A stretch of DNA of 64,000 bases from assembly GCA_025765615.1 (NCBI GenBank), contig JAIVFJ010000030.1, positions 248,001 to 312,000 of the forward strand. The letters run 5' to 3'. Of the stretch, positions 25,434-36,626 are shown one piece after another. Each line of letters starts with the position of its first letter. Within the stretch, counting starts at the first letter, position 1. Under the pieces are notes generated by a model. That model ran no database searches. It was not told the DNA's origin and saw only the letters and a program-made list of their open reading frames with translations. The position numbers were made by a program, and so were the translations under genes. Origin of the DNA: Zopfochytrium polystomum. Taxonomy: Eukaryota; Chytridiomycota; Chytridiomycetes; Chytridiales; Chytridiaceae.

Positions 25434-27723
25434 ATGGCCCCTCCGCCACCTCCATCTTCCTCATCACAATCTTTGCGGAGGGACTCGACCACCACCCACC
25501 TCCCCATCCCAAGCTCTTTCTCAGCCCCCATCGCCCCGATCATTGGCACCGCCGCTGCTGCCGGACATTCATCGCTCGCCACTTCCCAGCCCGCCTCGAC
25601 AAGGCCTCAGCGTCGCCAAAACAAGAGCAGCCCCGGCTCGATGGACAACGCATCCGCATCCATGGCGGAATCGCTCCTGTCCGGCAGCGGTGCGGCAACC
25701 CCGCTTCTGCCGATTTCTGCGTCGGCGATCTCCTCGGCCGCCCTTTCGTCACCCCCGTCGTCCTCTGCTGCGGCAGCTGGGAGCGATCGGGATTCGAGGC
25801 ACTCGGTCCCGCTTCTCCCGCTCCATAAATCGTCTCCGACAAGCGCGGCGCCAACCACGGACGACGACGATGCGGATGACGATCCAATGGGGAAGAAGAG
25901 CGGGCTTCCCTTGATGTCGTCGTTTCAGATGGTCAAGCTTAATGCGTTTTGGTTTGGGTACCAATTTTACTGGCTTCTAATTGGAATTGTCATTGTCCCG
26001 AAGCAGGTATTTAGTATTGTTAGAAATTTCGCTTTACTTGCCAGATGTTGCACGATCACTGAACCAAAACCACTTTGCACCCCTTGATTCGCCGTCCCGC
26101 GAATGCGTCGTGCATTTTGGAGACTAGATTGAAGATATCATGGGTCCTGATCGAAAAGGCTCTGGCCTTTCTTACATCAGCCTTTCCGCGGGCGTCCTCA
26201 ACCTGTTTCTCGCGGTCCTACTCGGTGCGCTAAACGACCGTGTCGCGTCTCGCTTCGGTAAACGTCGGATATGGATGATTGTGGGCTCAGTGGCGATGTG
26301 TGGCTCGCTTCTTCTTTTGTCGGGTCAAGATTCGCTGCTCATGTACACTCTGGGCTACCTCTGCATGACCAGCAGCACTGTTATTGCGTCAGTTCCCTTC
26401 AATGGCCTCTTGTCGGACGTAACTCCTCAAGAACAGAAGGGCGCGGTATCGGCTATTATGGGATTCATGAATTTGGCCGGATACCTCGCTGGCGCGGTTG
26501 TTGGTGCCGTAATGGGTGGGGAAGGCGGCCTCGGGATCTCCGGCTTGTAAGTCCTTGTGCTTTTTTCGAATTTTTGATTGGCGGTGCGGAATTTGGCCAT
26601 CTTACTTCGCTCTTCGTGATGCAGGTATACGGTCATGATGTTCGTTGTTGCGTCAACAACAGCGGTCACGGTCCTTTCCACCTCTGAACCTTCGAGCATG
26701 CACCTGATTGGTCTTGCACCAATCGACTGGCCAACATTTTTGCGCGATTTGGTCCGGCCCCTGTGGACACACGTTGATTTTCGACTGGTCTTCTTTTCCC
26801 GGTTTTTGTTTCAGTTGGGCATCGCGACAGTTCAGCAGTTTCTGCAGTAGTAAGTACACGCACACCGCATCCAACAAACATTAAATACGATGCCATTCGC
26901 GGCATTTCCATGTTGCCCAGCTGGATCGGAGACTGCGTTTCAATTACGATTCCCGCACCTCAAGCTGTGTCGTACGCGCTCATGCCCTTACTGATCCTGT
27001 CGCCCATCGGTGCCATGTGCATTCCTGCCAAGAAGCGGAAGATTGTCGTCTACATTGCGGCAGTGTTGATGATCACGACGTGTCTTTTACTAGAAACAGT
27101 TACGTCTTTTGAAATGGCCCTGGTCGTGTCTGGAATTTTTGGATTGGGTGAGGACGCTCCCTCGATCATTCCTGTTTCTCTCGAGCTTCCAAATGCCGGA
27201 TGTTTTCAAAAGCTGATCCATTTTTTTTGAAAATGAAACGTGTGACCGCTGCCTCCCTGTTTTTTTCTTTTTAGGTTACGGCCCCTTTATTTCAACCGAG
27301 TTTGCGATGCTGATGGATGTTCTTCCGTCGGAGGAAGAGGCGGCAAAGGACATGGCGCTGTGGCATTCTGCTTTAGTTCTCCCTCAGATAGTCGCGACAC
27401 CGATCGCAGGATGGATGTTGGACACGTTTCAGAGGGTTGGAAGACCGACATACCAATGCCTTGGATATAACGTGAGTCTGTCCCTTTCTTTTTTTTTTTT
27501 TGTTCTTGTTGCTTTGTGTGTGTGTGTGTGTGTGTGTGATTTTTTTTGTGGGTTTGTAGTCCCGTTCACTGCTGGACCATGCATTGACGAATTGCTTTCT
27601 CCTTTGCTTTGTTTGCTCCCATCGCGCGCTCCGCTCTGTGCGCTCTAGGTTGTTTTCGCCGTGTGCATTGTATACTTTGTAGGTGGAGCCATTGTCACGA
27701 AGCGCATCAAGGGCGTTCAATAG
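25434..27723 (+). CDS. MFS transporter, GPH/sucrose-transporter-like
   Basis: Major facilitator superfamily membrane protein. A cytosolic, Ser/Pro/Ala-rich N-terminus of about 150 residues precedes the first membrane helix (MVKLNAFWFGYQFYWLLIGI). The signature loop GALNDRVASRFGKRRIWM resembles the GPH (glycoside-pentoside-hexuronide) branch. Further helices: SVAMCGSLLLLSG, LMYTLGYLCMTSSTVIASVP, GFMNLAGYLAGAVVGAVMGG, MPLLILSPIGAMCI and IVVYIAAVLMITTCLLLET. A late loop, DVLPSEEEAAKDMALWH, is followed by VLPQIVATPIAGWMLD. The end is FAVCIVYFVGGAIVTKRIKG. Introns: about 26007-26128, 26547-26625, 26851-26921, 27147-27275 and 27471-27648 (the last with a GT microsatellite). The substrate cannot be read from sequence; sugar transport is inferred from the family. 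The first in-frame ATG is at 25434. Confidence 0.82.
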
Positions 27724-28731
27724 AATTTGCGGGGAAGCATTTTTTAATTTGTATTGCATTCATTACACCGAACGTGGGTCAAGGACAGCATGTCGCAGTC
27801 GTGTTTGTCCCAGTATTTCCACCTTGCGGACTCCGCGGGCAGTTCTCGCACCCGCACGCGCGCACGCGGGAAGGATGTCGCCTCTCTCTCCCTCTCCCTC
27901 TCACTCTCTCTCTCTCTCTCTCCCTCTCTCTGTCACTCTCTCCCTCTCTCCTCCGCTCATTTTCATCCTTTCCGTTGGTGTCACGCGTCCTGCCCAGTAA
28001 CACGCGCACGCGCCATCTGTTTTCTTCTGATTTTTGAATATTCTGTTTCATTTTCTTTGTTTCCTTCGACTTTTTTTTTTTTTTTTTTTTTTTTTTCCTC
28101 TCTATTTTTGATGCATGCAAACAGGTGAACAGTCGATAATGCCCGGTAGGTAGTCCCCTTATTTTTCGCCATGCAGCTGTGTGTGTGGATTGTGTGGATT
28201 GGGTGGTGGTGGTGGGTGTTCAGGCGCGGCCGCCTCCTTTGACGGCGCGTGCAAACATTACTGGCCCCGGAGCCGCCGTTGTGCCGTACGTATGTGTCTC
28301 ACACCGTTGCTTTGTTTTCCTTTTCTTCGTTTTTTCTTTTTTCTGCTCATTTCCCCTCCAGAAAATAAAGAAATAAACATCTCAATGTTTTATTATCGTC
28401 TGTTGCTGTTGAGTTTGGATTTGGGCAATCGGCCGTCCTCAGCCATGTGCGCGTGCGCCTCGATATCACACACCCCCAACGGGCAGACAGACAGGCAGGC
28501 AGACAGACAGACCGACAGACAGACAGACAGACAGACAGACTAACAGTCTGACAGGACAACCACACTTCCCGACAGACAGAAGGGAGACGACGTGCAAAAG
28601 ACCAAGATCCAAATTCCAACTCTTCACTGCCTCAACCTGCGCTCCTTCATCGCCCGCAACCACACCCTCCCCTTCCCCCCCAGCCAAGCCTCCCACTGCT
28701 CTCTCTCTCTCCCCTTTCTCTCTCACTCACA

Positions 28732-28774
<43 letters not shown>

Positions 28775-29150
28775 TCCCCTCCCACCCTGTTCGCAGCATC
28801 TGTCCCAACCACGGCGACGTGCTGGACAGGCCTGTAAGGGAATCGGAGACGGCGTGGCTCATCCCTTGCAGCATCCTGTCCCTGCGGATTTCCCCTTATT
28901 CGTTGGTCTTTTCTTTTGCCGCTGTTGTTCGGCTCGCTCCTCTTAAGCAACCCAATTCTTGCTGTTGTCTTGACCGCAACTCGTTTGGAAGGGGTGGTGG
29001 TATAAGTAAATTCTAAAGTTCGTCGTCGACGGTGGGGTGGATCGGGTGCGGCCAAGACTCGGAAAGCTCAGCAACGCCCTCCTCTGCTTGGGGCGAAGAA
29101 CCTATCAAACGGATCGACAGCCATCCAGCGGCGTTCGAGTTGCTGCCTTC
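27724..29150. other. Microsatellite-rich intergenic spacer
   Basis: No coding sequence was recognised. It contains a (TC)n block (about 27888-27952), a 26-nt T run (28071-28096), a (GACA)n block (about 28483-28540), and a (CA)n block (about 28735-28772). The last 300 bp are probably 5' UTR and promoter of KCS1; a GT at about 28832 could be a UTR intron donor. Confidence 0.6.
28483..28540 (+). repeat. (GACA)n microsatellite
   Basis: Runs of GACA with occasional GGCA and CCGA variants over about 58 bp. A shorter block of the same tetranucleotide occurs at about 39265-39286, so this motif is recurrent in intergenic DNA here. Confidence 0.9.
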
Positions 29151-32100
29151 ATGGGTGGCCTGGGCATCGCCGATGCCCCGCCTCCTTCCACCCTTGCAAA
29201 TCACGTTCCCTTGTCGCCGCAACAAATGTCATCTAGGCTCGACCTTCAACGACCAAAAGCACCGAACGTATCAATGCAGGATGCTGCTTCCCCCCGCCTC
29301 CCCACAAACTCCCGCTCGCTCGTGTCCGCCAGTCTCCGGGAGAGTGAGTTATCTCGACGGCTTGCCGCGCTTCCTCTCAGCGATGGGGAGCAGAGTCGAT
29401 TGTCGGTGAGCTTCGACGCACTGAGCGCCTTTCGTGGGTCAGACACCCTGACGTCAGCTGCATTTCGCGACGAACTGGACTCGCTTCGGGCAAGCGAATC
29501 GCCTCCATCCCTGCCCCTGTCTCCCTTCAGCAACCAAGGTGGGTTCGAGCATCTGAGCTTTCCCAATTGAGTGGTTGTCTCGAACTCATCTCTTCTGACT
29601 GTTCTCCAATCATCCCAGTGGGTGGACACACTAGCTTTCTCCGATTCAGCGATAAGGCCGTCTGCAAACCGCTGGACCCGCGCGAGCGCTCGTTTTATGA
29701 ATACATCGCCGCGTCTCACCCGGAGCTGAACGACTTTGTGGCGACCTATCTCGGGATTATAAATGTCACGTACACCCATATCGATGGCATTTCCGCTCAC
29801 GGATTCCATGAAGGAGAGCTTTCGGCAGAATCACGTTCTTCATCGCAGGCGTCGTTTGGCGACGGCGTCCCAACCGTGTTTCTCGAAAACAACCGCCATA
29901 TTCTAGACAGCGAGAGCGAAGATGGTGGACCGAGTGGCGAATCACCGCTCGTTTCAGCGGATGCGGATTTTTTGGCTGGCGACGACAGTCCGCTTCCACT
30001 TCCCCGAAGCTTCAATAAGCGCCTGCAGCAGCAGGTGTTTCTGGACGCGCTTTCTCCAAAAAGCACCAGAACTCGCTTTGGCCAAAACCAGTTGCAAAAC
30101 GCGGCGCATCAGTCGTTACAGCGAAAGTCGATGTCTCCGGTTCTTCGACCGCGCCCAACATCTGACAGTCCACACTTGCGAAGACAACCCCCCCACACGG
30201 ACAGCCTCCCCCTTACACAGCGAATGCTTGAAAAACGCACAAGCATCACCTCCCTGCAGTCGTCCACGATTTCAGTCAACACTGAATCGCCTCCTTTTTG
30301 GCGTGCGCCTGATTTGGGCCTAGCGTCGACTGTGAACGGGACCAGCTCATCCGAACGCCTCAAACCTGCGTCGTTGACCACAAGCTTTGTTCCTCCAGTT
30401 ACATCGTCTTACGCATCCCCCAGAAATTCCGACGCGATGCCCCCGTTGTCTTTGGGCCCAACGTTCAAAGTACAGTCGGCAAGTCTGGTTCGATCTTCGA
30501 GGCTATCGACGCAACCAGCTGAGTCGATCAGCAGCGGAAATCATCCTATCATGTTCCGCATGTCGGATGACGAGGACTCCGCCGCGGCCAGTCATCAGCA
30601 CTCCCGGAAAAAGCCCAATGCAGCCCCTCCAGCTTATTCCAGCTCCCTTCCCACCGCAGCACACCAGTTGGCGGCCGGCAGCCTGCCATTATCATCAGAT
30701 AGCTCCTCTTTCGTCCTTCCACTTCGAGATCGCCGCAAAGCTCGCCACAGCAGCCTTTCCGCAGTGACACAAACCTTGAACCCGCTACCGCTGCCACCTG
30801 AAACGATGGCCACGCCTCCTTTACTTCCTGAATCGTCTTACTCTGTTTCCCCTCCAGCCGCTGATTCGCTCATCGCCTCTGACATTCAAACGACTGCTAC
30901 AACTCCCTCCAATTCATTTCTTGAAACCTCCTTGACTTCTGTGGAAAAACTGAAAACGGAAACAGACTTTGGAGTTCAAATGAATCCTTGGTCAATGCTG
31001 TGCTATGCGAACGAAATGGCCAAGATGCAAGCAGTGGCCGCTGCGGCGATGGCGAGCAGCGGCGGTTCTAACCAACCATCGGCGCCGCTCCACTCCTCCC
31101 CCGGCATTGGAGATAATGCCTCGGTTGATACCACACATCACGGAATAACCAAGCAGTTTCTTCTGCTCGAAGACCTGACGTCCATGATGGAGTATCCTTG
31201 CATTCTGGATCTCAAGATGGGTAGTAGGCAATATGGGGTGAACGCGACGGAGGCGAAGAAGCTTGGACAGGAGCGGAAATGCTCCCGGAGCACAAGTGCG
31301 AGGCTCGGGGTTCGCATTTGTGGAATGCAGGTTCGTGGACAATGCAACTGAAAAACCGACTAACCTTGTAACTCTCCGCGGCTCGGAAGGTATTCAACGT
31401 TGCGACGCGTCGGTATATTTATTTGGACAAGTACAAAGGCCGTCAAATCAATGAATCGAATTTCCGTCACTCCTTGCTCTCATTTCTTGACAACGGGGGA
31501 AATGTACCTGATTGGGCTGATACCGCGCATCCTGCAAAAGCTGCGGACGTTGTACAATGTTATCTCGAGTCTTTCGTCACACCGATTTTACGCGTCAAGC
31601 TTACTAATAATATACGATGGGGCGTGGTCCATGTCACCCGGCGATTCGCCAGTTACCGGCCGTTCCCAAGGCAGATCAGAGTCGTCAGAGTTGAGCAGGC
31701 TGCTACACCCCGTATCTCGGCGCGATCCTCACTCGGTGTACGATAACTCTGACCCAGCGATGGAGGAGTGGTATGATGCGAACATTGCGCACAAGCGGAG
31801 TGTCCGACCCCACGAGGCCGACCTCAGAATGGTTGATTTCGCCCAGTGCATTTCGAATGCCGATGTCATGCGCGGCCTTGACGACCCGTCTTCCTCCTCG
31901 TCCTCCTCGTCCTCCTCAGACAGCGACGAAAGCTTGTCGAGCAACCACGACAATCGTGGTAAAGGCGATGGTGCAGAGAGGGCGCTTGGAGCAAGAACGC
32001 GGAGGCGGAAGAGCAGCAGGCACAGAGGAGCGAAGCTGAGCGAGGAGGACGCCGTCCATTCCGTTTGCGGATTTGGTGCCGACCAAGCGAATCGCACTTT

Positions 32101-32407
32101 GCACCAGCAGAAGCCACAGCAGCAGCAGCATCGGCCGTTGACTCCGCTCCAGGAGGATCAGGAGCCGCGCAGCTGGAAGACGCCGCGACCGCCGACAGCA
32201 GCGGGGCCGATAAGGCGGAAGAAGCCTGTTGTGAGGGTGCCGTTCCCCCCGCGACAGCGATACAGTCCTGACGGCGGGTACTTGTTGGGGTTGAAGACTT
32301 TGATCGAGTCGTTTGAAGGGATTCTGGCGGACTTGGCGGGAGGAGCGGGTGGCGGCCTCGGGGGCCAGCCTGTCTCGCACGTCCCTAATACTGTGCGCAT
32401 CGAGTGA
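29151..32407 (+). CDS. KCS1: Inositol hexakisphosphate kinase Kcs1 (apparent frameshift)
   Basis: Kinase that makes inositol pyrophosphates from InsP6. The N-terminal part ([28 protein letters not shown]) is followed by a Ser/Pro-rich insert of about 450 residues. The catalytic part has [20 protein letters not shown] continuing MGSRQYG (the PxxxDxKxG region), [48 protein letters not shown] and [19 protein letters not shown]. Introns: about 29541-29620 and 31330-31390. At 31495-31499 a run of five G shifts the frame: [12 protein letters not shown] is in one frame and [15 protein letters not shown], its expected continuation, is in another. A one-base indel would reconcile them, so this is either a consensus error or an inactivated gene. 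An acidic Ser-rich insert lies between the DFA motif and the C-terminus. Confidence 0.85.
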
Positions 32408-34005
32408 AATATATAGCGGTAATGGTATTATAATGATTGCTGAAAACGACTTCAACGCGCTGGGTCACCGATGCAAGGTTGCACTGCCCAAAAGAAAAAA
32501 AGTATCGTCAATCCTTTGCAAGTTCAACCTATAACAGATTCGCAGTTGTCTCAAAAGTATCCTGTTGACTTTTTCATGAGCGTATTAGTGTTTCTTCAAA
32601 ACTATGATTTCTGTACTAATTTAGGATAACGGAATGACACGCTGCCAGTATCATATGAAAACCAGTTTCATGCAATTTGCTTCCATTTGAGCAGATCTGC
32701 GCAGAATCTCATTAATTGCTTCGAATAATCATAGAGATTGGCAAATAGAATGTACTGCAATGCACTTTATTTTTTGGATATTCCAGTTACTGCGGAAAAC
32801 TAGCGAACCCAGCAAAGAAAGAAAAGAACAACCATCAAGGGCTTGGTGCAGAAAACTTCAGCTGCCAAAAACAACTGGAAAACAATTGCATAAACTGCGA
32901 CTCTGAAAGATTGAGTGCAAGGAGTGAAGGACGTGGGATCTGTGTTTGCGGGTGCGACTGGGATAGGGAAAACCTCTCTCTCGTCATTGTCTACTTGGCC
33001 GATGGGAAAAATAACCAGGTTTCTGGTCAACTGTCTCAGGAAAATAATGTCAGCAGCACAAGCCAGCGGCCAAGTCTGCATCAACAATGGCTCAGTTTGC
33101 TTTCCTCATGGATATTCAGGCCTGGCGAGATAAAAAAACAAATAGGGCAGGGCCTGACCAGTTTTGCGGACCATGACCTCTGAAATTGCCCACCGAAATG
33201 ACTTCAAAATTTGCTCTTTACTAACTACGCAGGCTGGAGAAATGAAATCGATACCAACATGTACGAGATATCTTGTGGAACAGTCTTGTTGACTTCATTT
33301 TGTTGTTGGACTCAGCGCCGCACGCACTGCACAGCCTGGGCTTCACGGAAAGAGTCCAATTACGAACTGGATAATACGCGCGATCTGTCGTTACAGTAGG
33401 GAAGCTAAGGTGCCTCCGTGGTCATCCCAAATGGGCTCTCTACCGCTCTGACACACCTCTACAAAGCTGCTTTCACTGGCGAAGTCGTTTTGCCGACACA
33501 GACCAATAGGGGTCTGACAGGCACCATGTGCCTGTCTCCACGCTAGATGGACTTCACACCCGTCATGCGTCATGGGCCTACATCAACCGCATTAGGAATG
33601 GAACAGAAGCTCCAATCCTGTCTGCCTCCTATGTAGACAGACTGCTCTGCCTCCAATAGGCACGAGACAGACGCTCTGAGCCTGTCCCCCACAGTCACCA
33701 ACCACCTCTGTCACCCACAGGGTATCCCCTTCATGGGACCAGCGGCACAGCAGTTGGGCGATGGGACAGGTGTCCGCGCCTGTCCCCTGCAGTCATGACC
33801 GCCATGCCAGGGCCCCTTTTTGGGACCACCCTATCACCAGCTCTGTCTACAGCCTGGTTGCACTAGTCACCACAGTTGGCACCATAAGGGACAAATTATC
33901 CAGATATAAATAGCCAGACTTGAACTTCGGATAATAGCTTCTCACTTTGCATTACGCTACATACCCCTGCACACTCCGCGCCAGACTAAGTTACTTGGTG
34001 CCTAT
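32408..34005. other. Gene-free region with decayed LTR-like sequence
   Basis: No coding exons were recognised. 33030-33110 resembles, at low identity, part of the LTR family found at 35761-36175 (shared blocks ACCAGGTTTCTG, GTCAGCAGC..AAGCCAGCG and AAGTCTGCAT). From about 33400 the sequence is rich in CTGTC/GACAGG motifs, and it has a TATA-like ATATAAATAG at about 33904, as in an old LTR or promoter. The last 5 bp before 34006 (CCTAT) would be one target-site copy of the gypsy element. Confidence 0.5.
33030..33110. repeat. Diverged fragment of the TGTTAGG/TGTAAAC LTR family
   Basis: Aligned by eye to the left LTR at about 35970-36075: both contain a GTTTCC/GTTTCTG block, GTCA(G/T)CAGC followed by CAAACCAGCG-like sequence, and AGTCTGCAT, ending with CATGG.TATT. 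Identity is perhaps 60-65 percent, so this is an ancient copy at best. Confidence 0.35.
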
Positions 34006-34416
34006 TGTCACATTCCTGTCAGGAACATGGCAGGACAAGGCAAGGGGCAGACAAGGAACTGAGAGGAGTGATGATTGTATTGGAAACAATAATTCACTTG
34101 AGGGATGGGACAGGTCCCCCATCCCCCTTTTATACCTTTTGAGAGTCTTCCTTGTCAAAATTCAAAGAAATCCAGAAAGAGCAATTAGTAATACAATGAT
34201 ACCAATGCCTATCCCCCTTTTATACCTTTTGAGAGTCTTTCTTGTCAAGACTCAAAGAAAGTTCCAGAAAGAGCAATTAGTAATGCAATGATACCAGTGA
34301 TACCAATGACAACAAGACAAGTCAGGAAAGCAAAGAAGGAACCAGAAGGTTCCACAAAGTTCCATGAAGGAATGCTCTAGAAGGTTCCAGAGGTTTCCAG
34401 AGGGTGATTCATAACA
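34006..34416 (-). repeat. 3' LTR of the gypsy element (411 bp)
   Basis: On the minus strand it begins TGTTATGAATCACCC and ends ...GTGACA, giving TG...CA termini. The upstream minus-strand sequence AAAAGGGGGAGATGA is a polypurine tract directly abutting it; its last three bases are the stop codon of the chromodomain frame. The LTR contains two 90-bp tandem copies (34121-34300), each with a TATAAAAG box on the minus strand. The flank outside is CCTAT (34001-34005); the other end of the element is missing, so the target-site duplication cannot be checked. Confidence 0.75.
34121..34300 (-). repeat. Two 90-bp tandem copies with duplicated TATA box inside the LTR
   Basis: The blocks starting at 34121 and 34211 both begin ATCCCCCTTTTATACCTTTT and continue through GAGCAATTAGTAAT. 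On the minus strand each gives TATAAAAGGGGG. The copies differ at a handful of positions. They may have tuned LTR promoter strength while the element was active. Confidence 0.8.
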
Positions 34417-35700
34417 TCATCTCCCCCTTTTAGGCCTCTTCTGCAACTTGGTGGGGTACCTGGTCTTGAACTTGAGCAGAAGGTCTTGGCAGTGAGTGAG
34501 GTTTGACTCAGGTTCCCAGGTGTTGTCAGCATCTGAGTAACCTTTCCACTTGACAAGGAACTTGAGTGTCCTTCCAAACCACTTGGCATCCAAGATTTGT
34601 TCAACCTCAAATTCCTCTTCGCCTTCTACCTCAACTGGAGGAGGAGGAACAACTCTGCCTGGAATGGAATTGGCCACAAACTTCTCCAAAAGGCTGACAT
34701 GGAAAACTGGGTGGATCTTCATGGATGCAGGGAGACCCAGCTTGAAGGTGACTGGGTTAATTTGCTCCAAGATCTTGAAAGGTCCAACTTGAGGTTGTCC
34801 CGCTTGGAACTTGGTCTTTTGGTCTGCAAGTTCTTCCTCAGAAGCCAAACTTGCTGACCCACTGCAAGGTCATGGTCCATTCTGTCAGTGTTGGCAAATC
34901 TTGAGGCATTTTCTTGAGCTCTCTTCAGATTGGAGTCCAGGAAGGTGCTGATGATCTTGAGTTTATGCAAGTGTGAAGCCACAGCAGGAGCTTGGACATT
35001 GGAAAGGGTCTCTTGTCCCAGACGATCTCCTCTTGGATTGAAGCCATATGTTGCAAAGAAAGGAGATAGCTGGGTGCTTGAGTGGAGAGAATTGGTGAGA
35101 GCAAATTCTGCCAGCGGACGGAGGTTTGGCCAATCAGTTGATAGCTGACATAGCACCTCAAATACTGCTTCGTTCTTTCTGTTTGTCCATCAGTCTGAGG
35201 GTGATAAGCAGTTGACAGTTGAGACTTGATTCCAAGGGCTGCTGTGAGTGCTTTCCAAGATTGGGATCTGAACTGTGGTCCTTTGTCACTGATGATTGAC
35301 TGAGGCAGTCCATGTTACTTGTGCATCTATATTCTCAGTGCGGGGGATGAAATGGGCCAACTTTGTCCTTCTGCAGATGACAACAAGGATAGAGTCAAAT
35401 CCATAGGATGGGGGCAGTTTCACAATGAAGTCCATGTTGATGACCAAGGGCTGATGGCAATTGGGAGGGGCTCCAGAAGTCCATAGGGCTTGTGTCTGCC
35501 GGATTTGTTTCTTTGACAGGTTTCGCAGCTGCTGACATAGTTCTTGATGTACTTCCTCATGCCTGGTCATTAGAAGTCTCTGAGACAAGCTTATATGTCT
35601 TGTGCTCTCCTGGGTGCCCAGCTGATGCTACATCATGCCTTGTCTTGAGTATCTCAAGCTTTTCCTCTCCTTGGCTAATTTGAATCTTGTGAGGCTCAGG
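34417..35700 (-). pseudogene. Gypsy integrase with C-terminal chromodomain (degraded)
   Basis: The integrase core has [21 protein letters not shown] (first Asp), a shifted frame with [10 protein letters not shown] (second Asp) and [17 protein letters not shown] (Glu). Next come [10 protein letters not shown] and the [19 protein letters not shown] domain. The chromodomain is intact to the eye: [36 protein letters not shown]. About 20 codons expected between the first Asp block and SDKG are missing near 35310-35330, and the frame changes there. The C-terminal codons overlap the polypurine tract. Confidence 0.8.
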
Positions 35701-35760
35701 GTCCTTGGAACTAGCATGGACCCACACTCTGTCAGGAAGCAGTGAAAGGTGTGTCTTGGA

Positions 35761-36175
35761 TGTAAACAGTCTACTCTGAGTGAGTGAGTGGAAGGAGTGA
35801 ATGAAGTGGAGATGTGTGTTTGTGGGTGGCCCTTCTCCCCAACTTGGAGAGAAAGAGAAAAACTCTCTTATGAATTATTGATACATGATGATGATATGCA
35901 TGCTATAAAAGTTGCTAGGGAAGCATGACCAGCACAGGGTAAAAACCTCTCCTATATTATCTGCTTGAGCGGAGGAGGAGGAAAACTGTTGACACTGGGT
36001 TTCCCTTCCACTTAATACTTGGAGTATTTGTCATCAGCGCAAACCAGCGCCCAGGTCTGCATTTTTGGCGGTGGCTTGCTCTCCCATGGGTATTGTGAGA
36101 ACGATAACTGACAGTCACAATAGGTTCGGGTTCGTCTTGTGCCTCTTGTTGCTAACCAGTCAGTTCCGCCTAACA
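35761..36175 (+). repeat. Solo LTR A (415 bp), inverted relative to LTR B
   Basis: Starts TGTAAACAGTCTACTC and ends GGCGGAACTGACTG-complement ...CCTAACA, so both ends obey TG...CA. It is the reverse complement, nearly base for base, of 36215-36626. A TATAAAAG at about 35905 in plus orientation suggests this copy reads left to right. It sits inside the gypsy element between its RNase H and integrase. Left flank is TTGGA (35756-35760); right flank is AGAAG (36176-36180). Confidence 0.85.
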
Positions 36176-36214
36176 AGAAGGACAGACCTTGCACCTGAAG
36201 GCCCCACCATCCAA

Positions 36215-36626
36215 TGTTAGGCAGAACTGACTGGTTAGCAACAAGAGGCACAAGACGAACCCGAACCTATTGTGACTGTCAGTTATTGCTCTCACAATGC
36301 CCATGGGAGAGCAAGCCACTGCCAATGCAGACATGGGTGCTGGCTTGCACTGTTGACAAATACTCCGAGTATTAAGTGGAACAGAAACCTGGTGTTAACA
36401 GTGTTCCTCCTCCTCCGCTCAAGCAGATAATATAGGAGAGGTTTTTACCCTGTGCTGGTCATGCTTCCCTAGCAACTTTTATAGCATGCATATCATCATC
36501 ATGTATCAATAATTCATAAGAGAGTTTTTCTCTTTCTCTCCAAGTTGGGGAGAAGGGCCACCCACAAACACACATCTCCACTTCATTCACTCCTTCCACT
36601 CACTCACTCAGAGTAGACTGTTTACA
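36215..36626 (-). repeat. Solo LTR B (412 bp), inverted relative to LTR A
   Basis: Begins TGTTAGGCAGAACTGACTGG and ends ...GACTGTTTACA. With LTR A it forms an inverted repeat of about 0.4 kb per arm around a 39-bp spacer (36176-36214). Differences between arms are scattered substitutions and a few short indels, so they are separate insertions or have had time to diverge. Left flank is TCCAA (36210-36214); right flank is CTTCT (36627-36631). Confidence 0.85.

Noticed and set aside
28478..28545. CRISPR-like short repeats in the GACA block
   Set aside because: It is a simple tetranucleotide microsatellite without spacers, in a eukaryotic genome.
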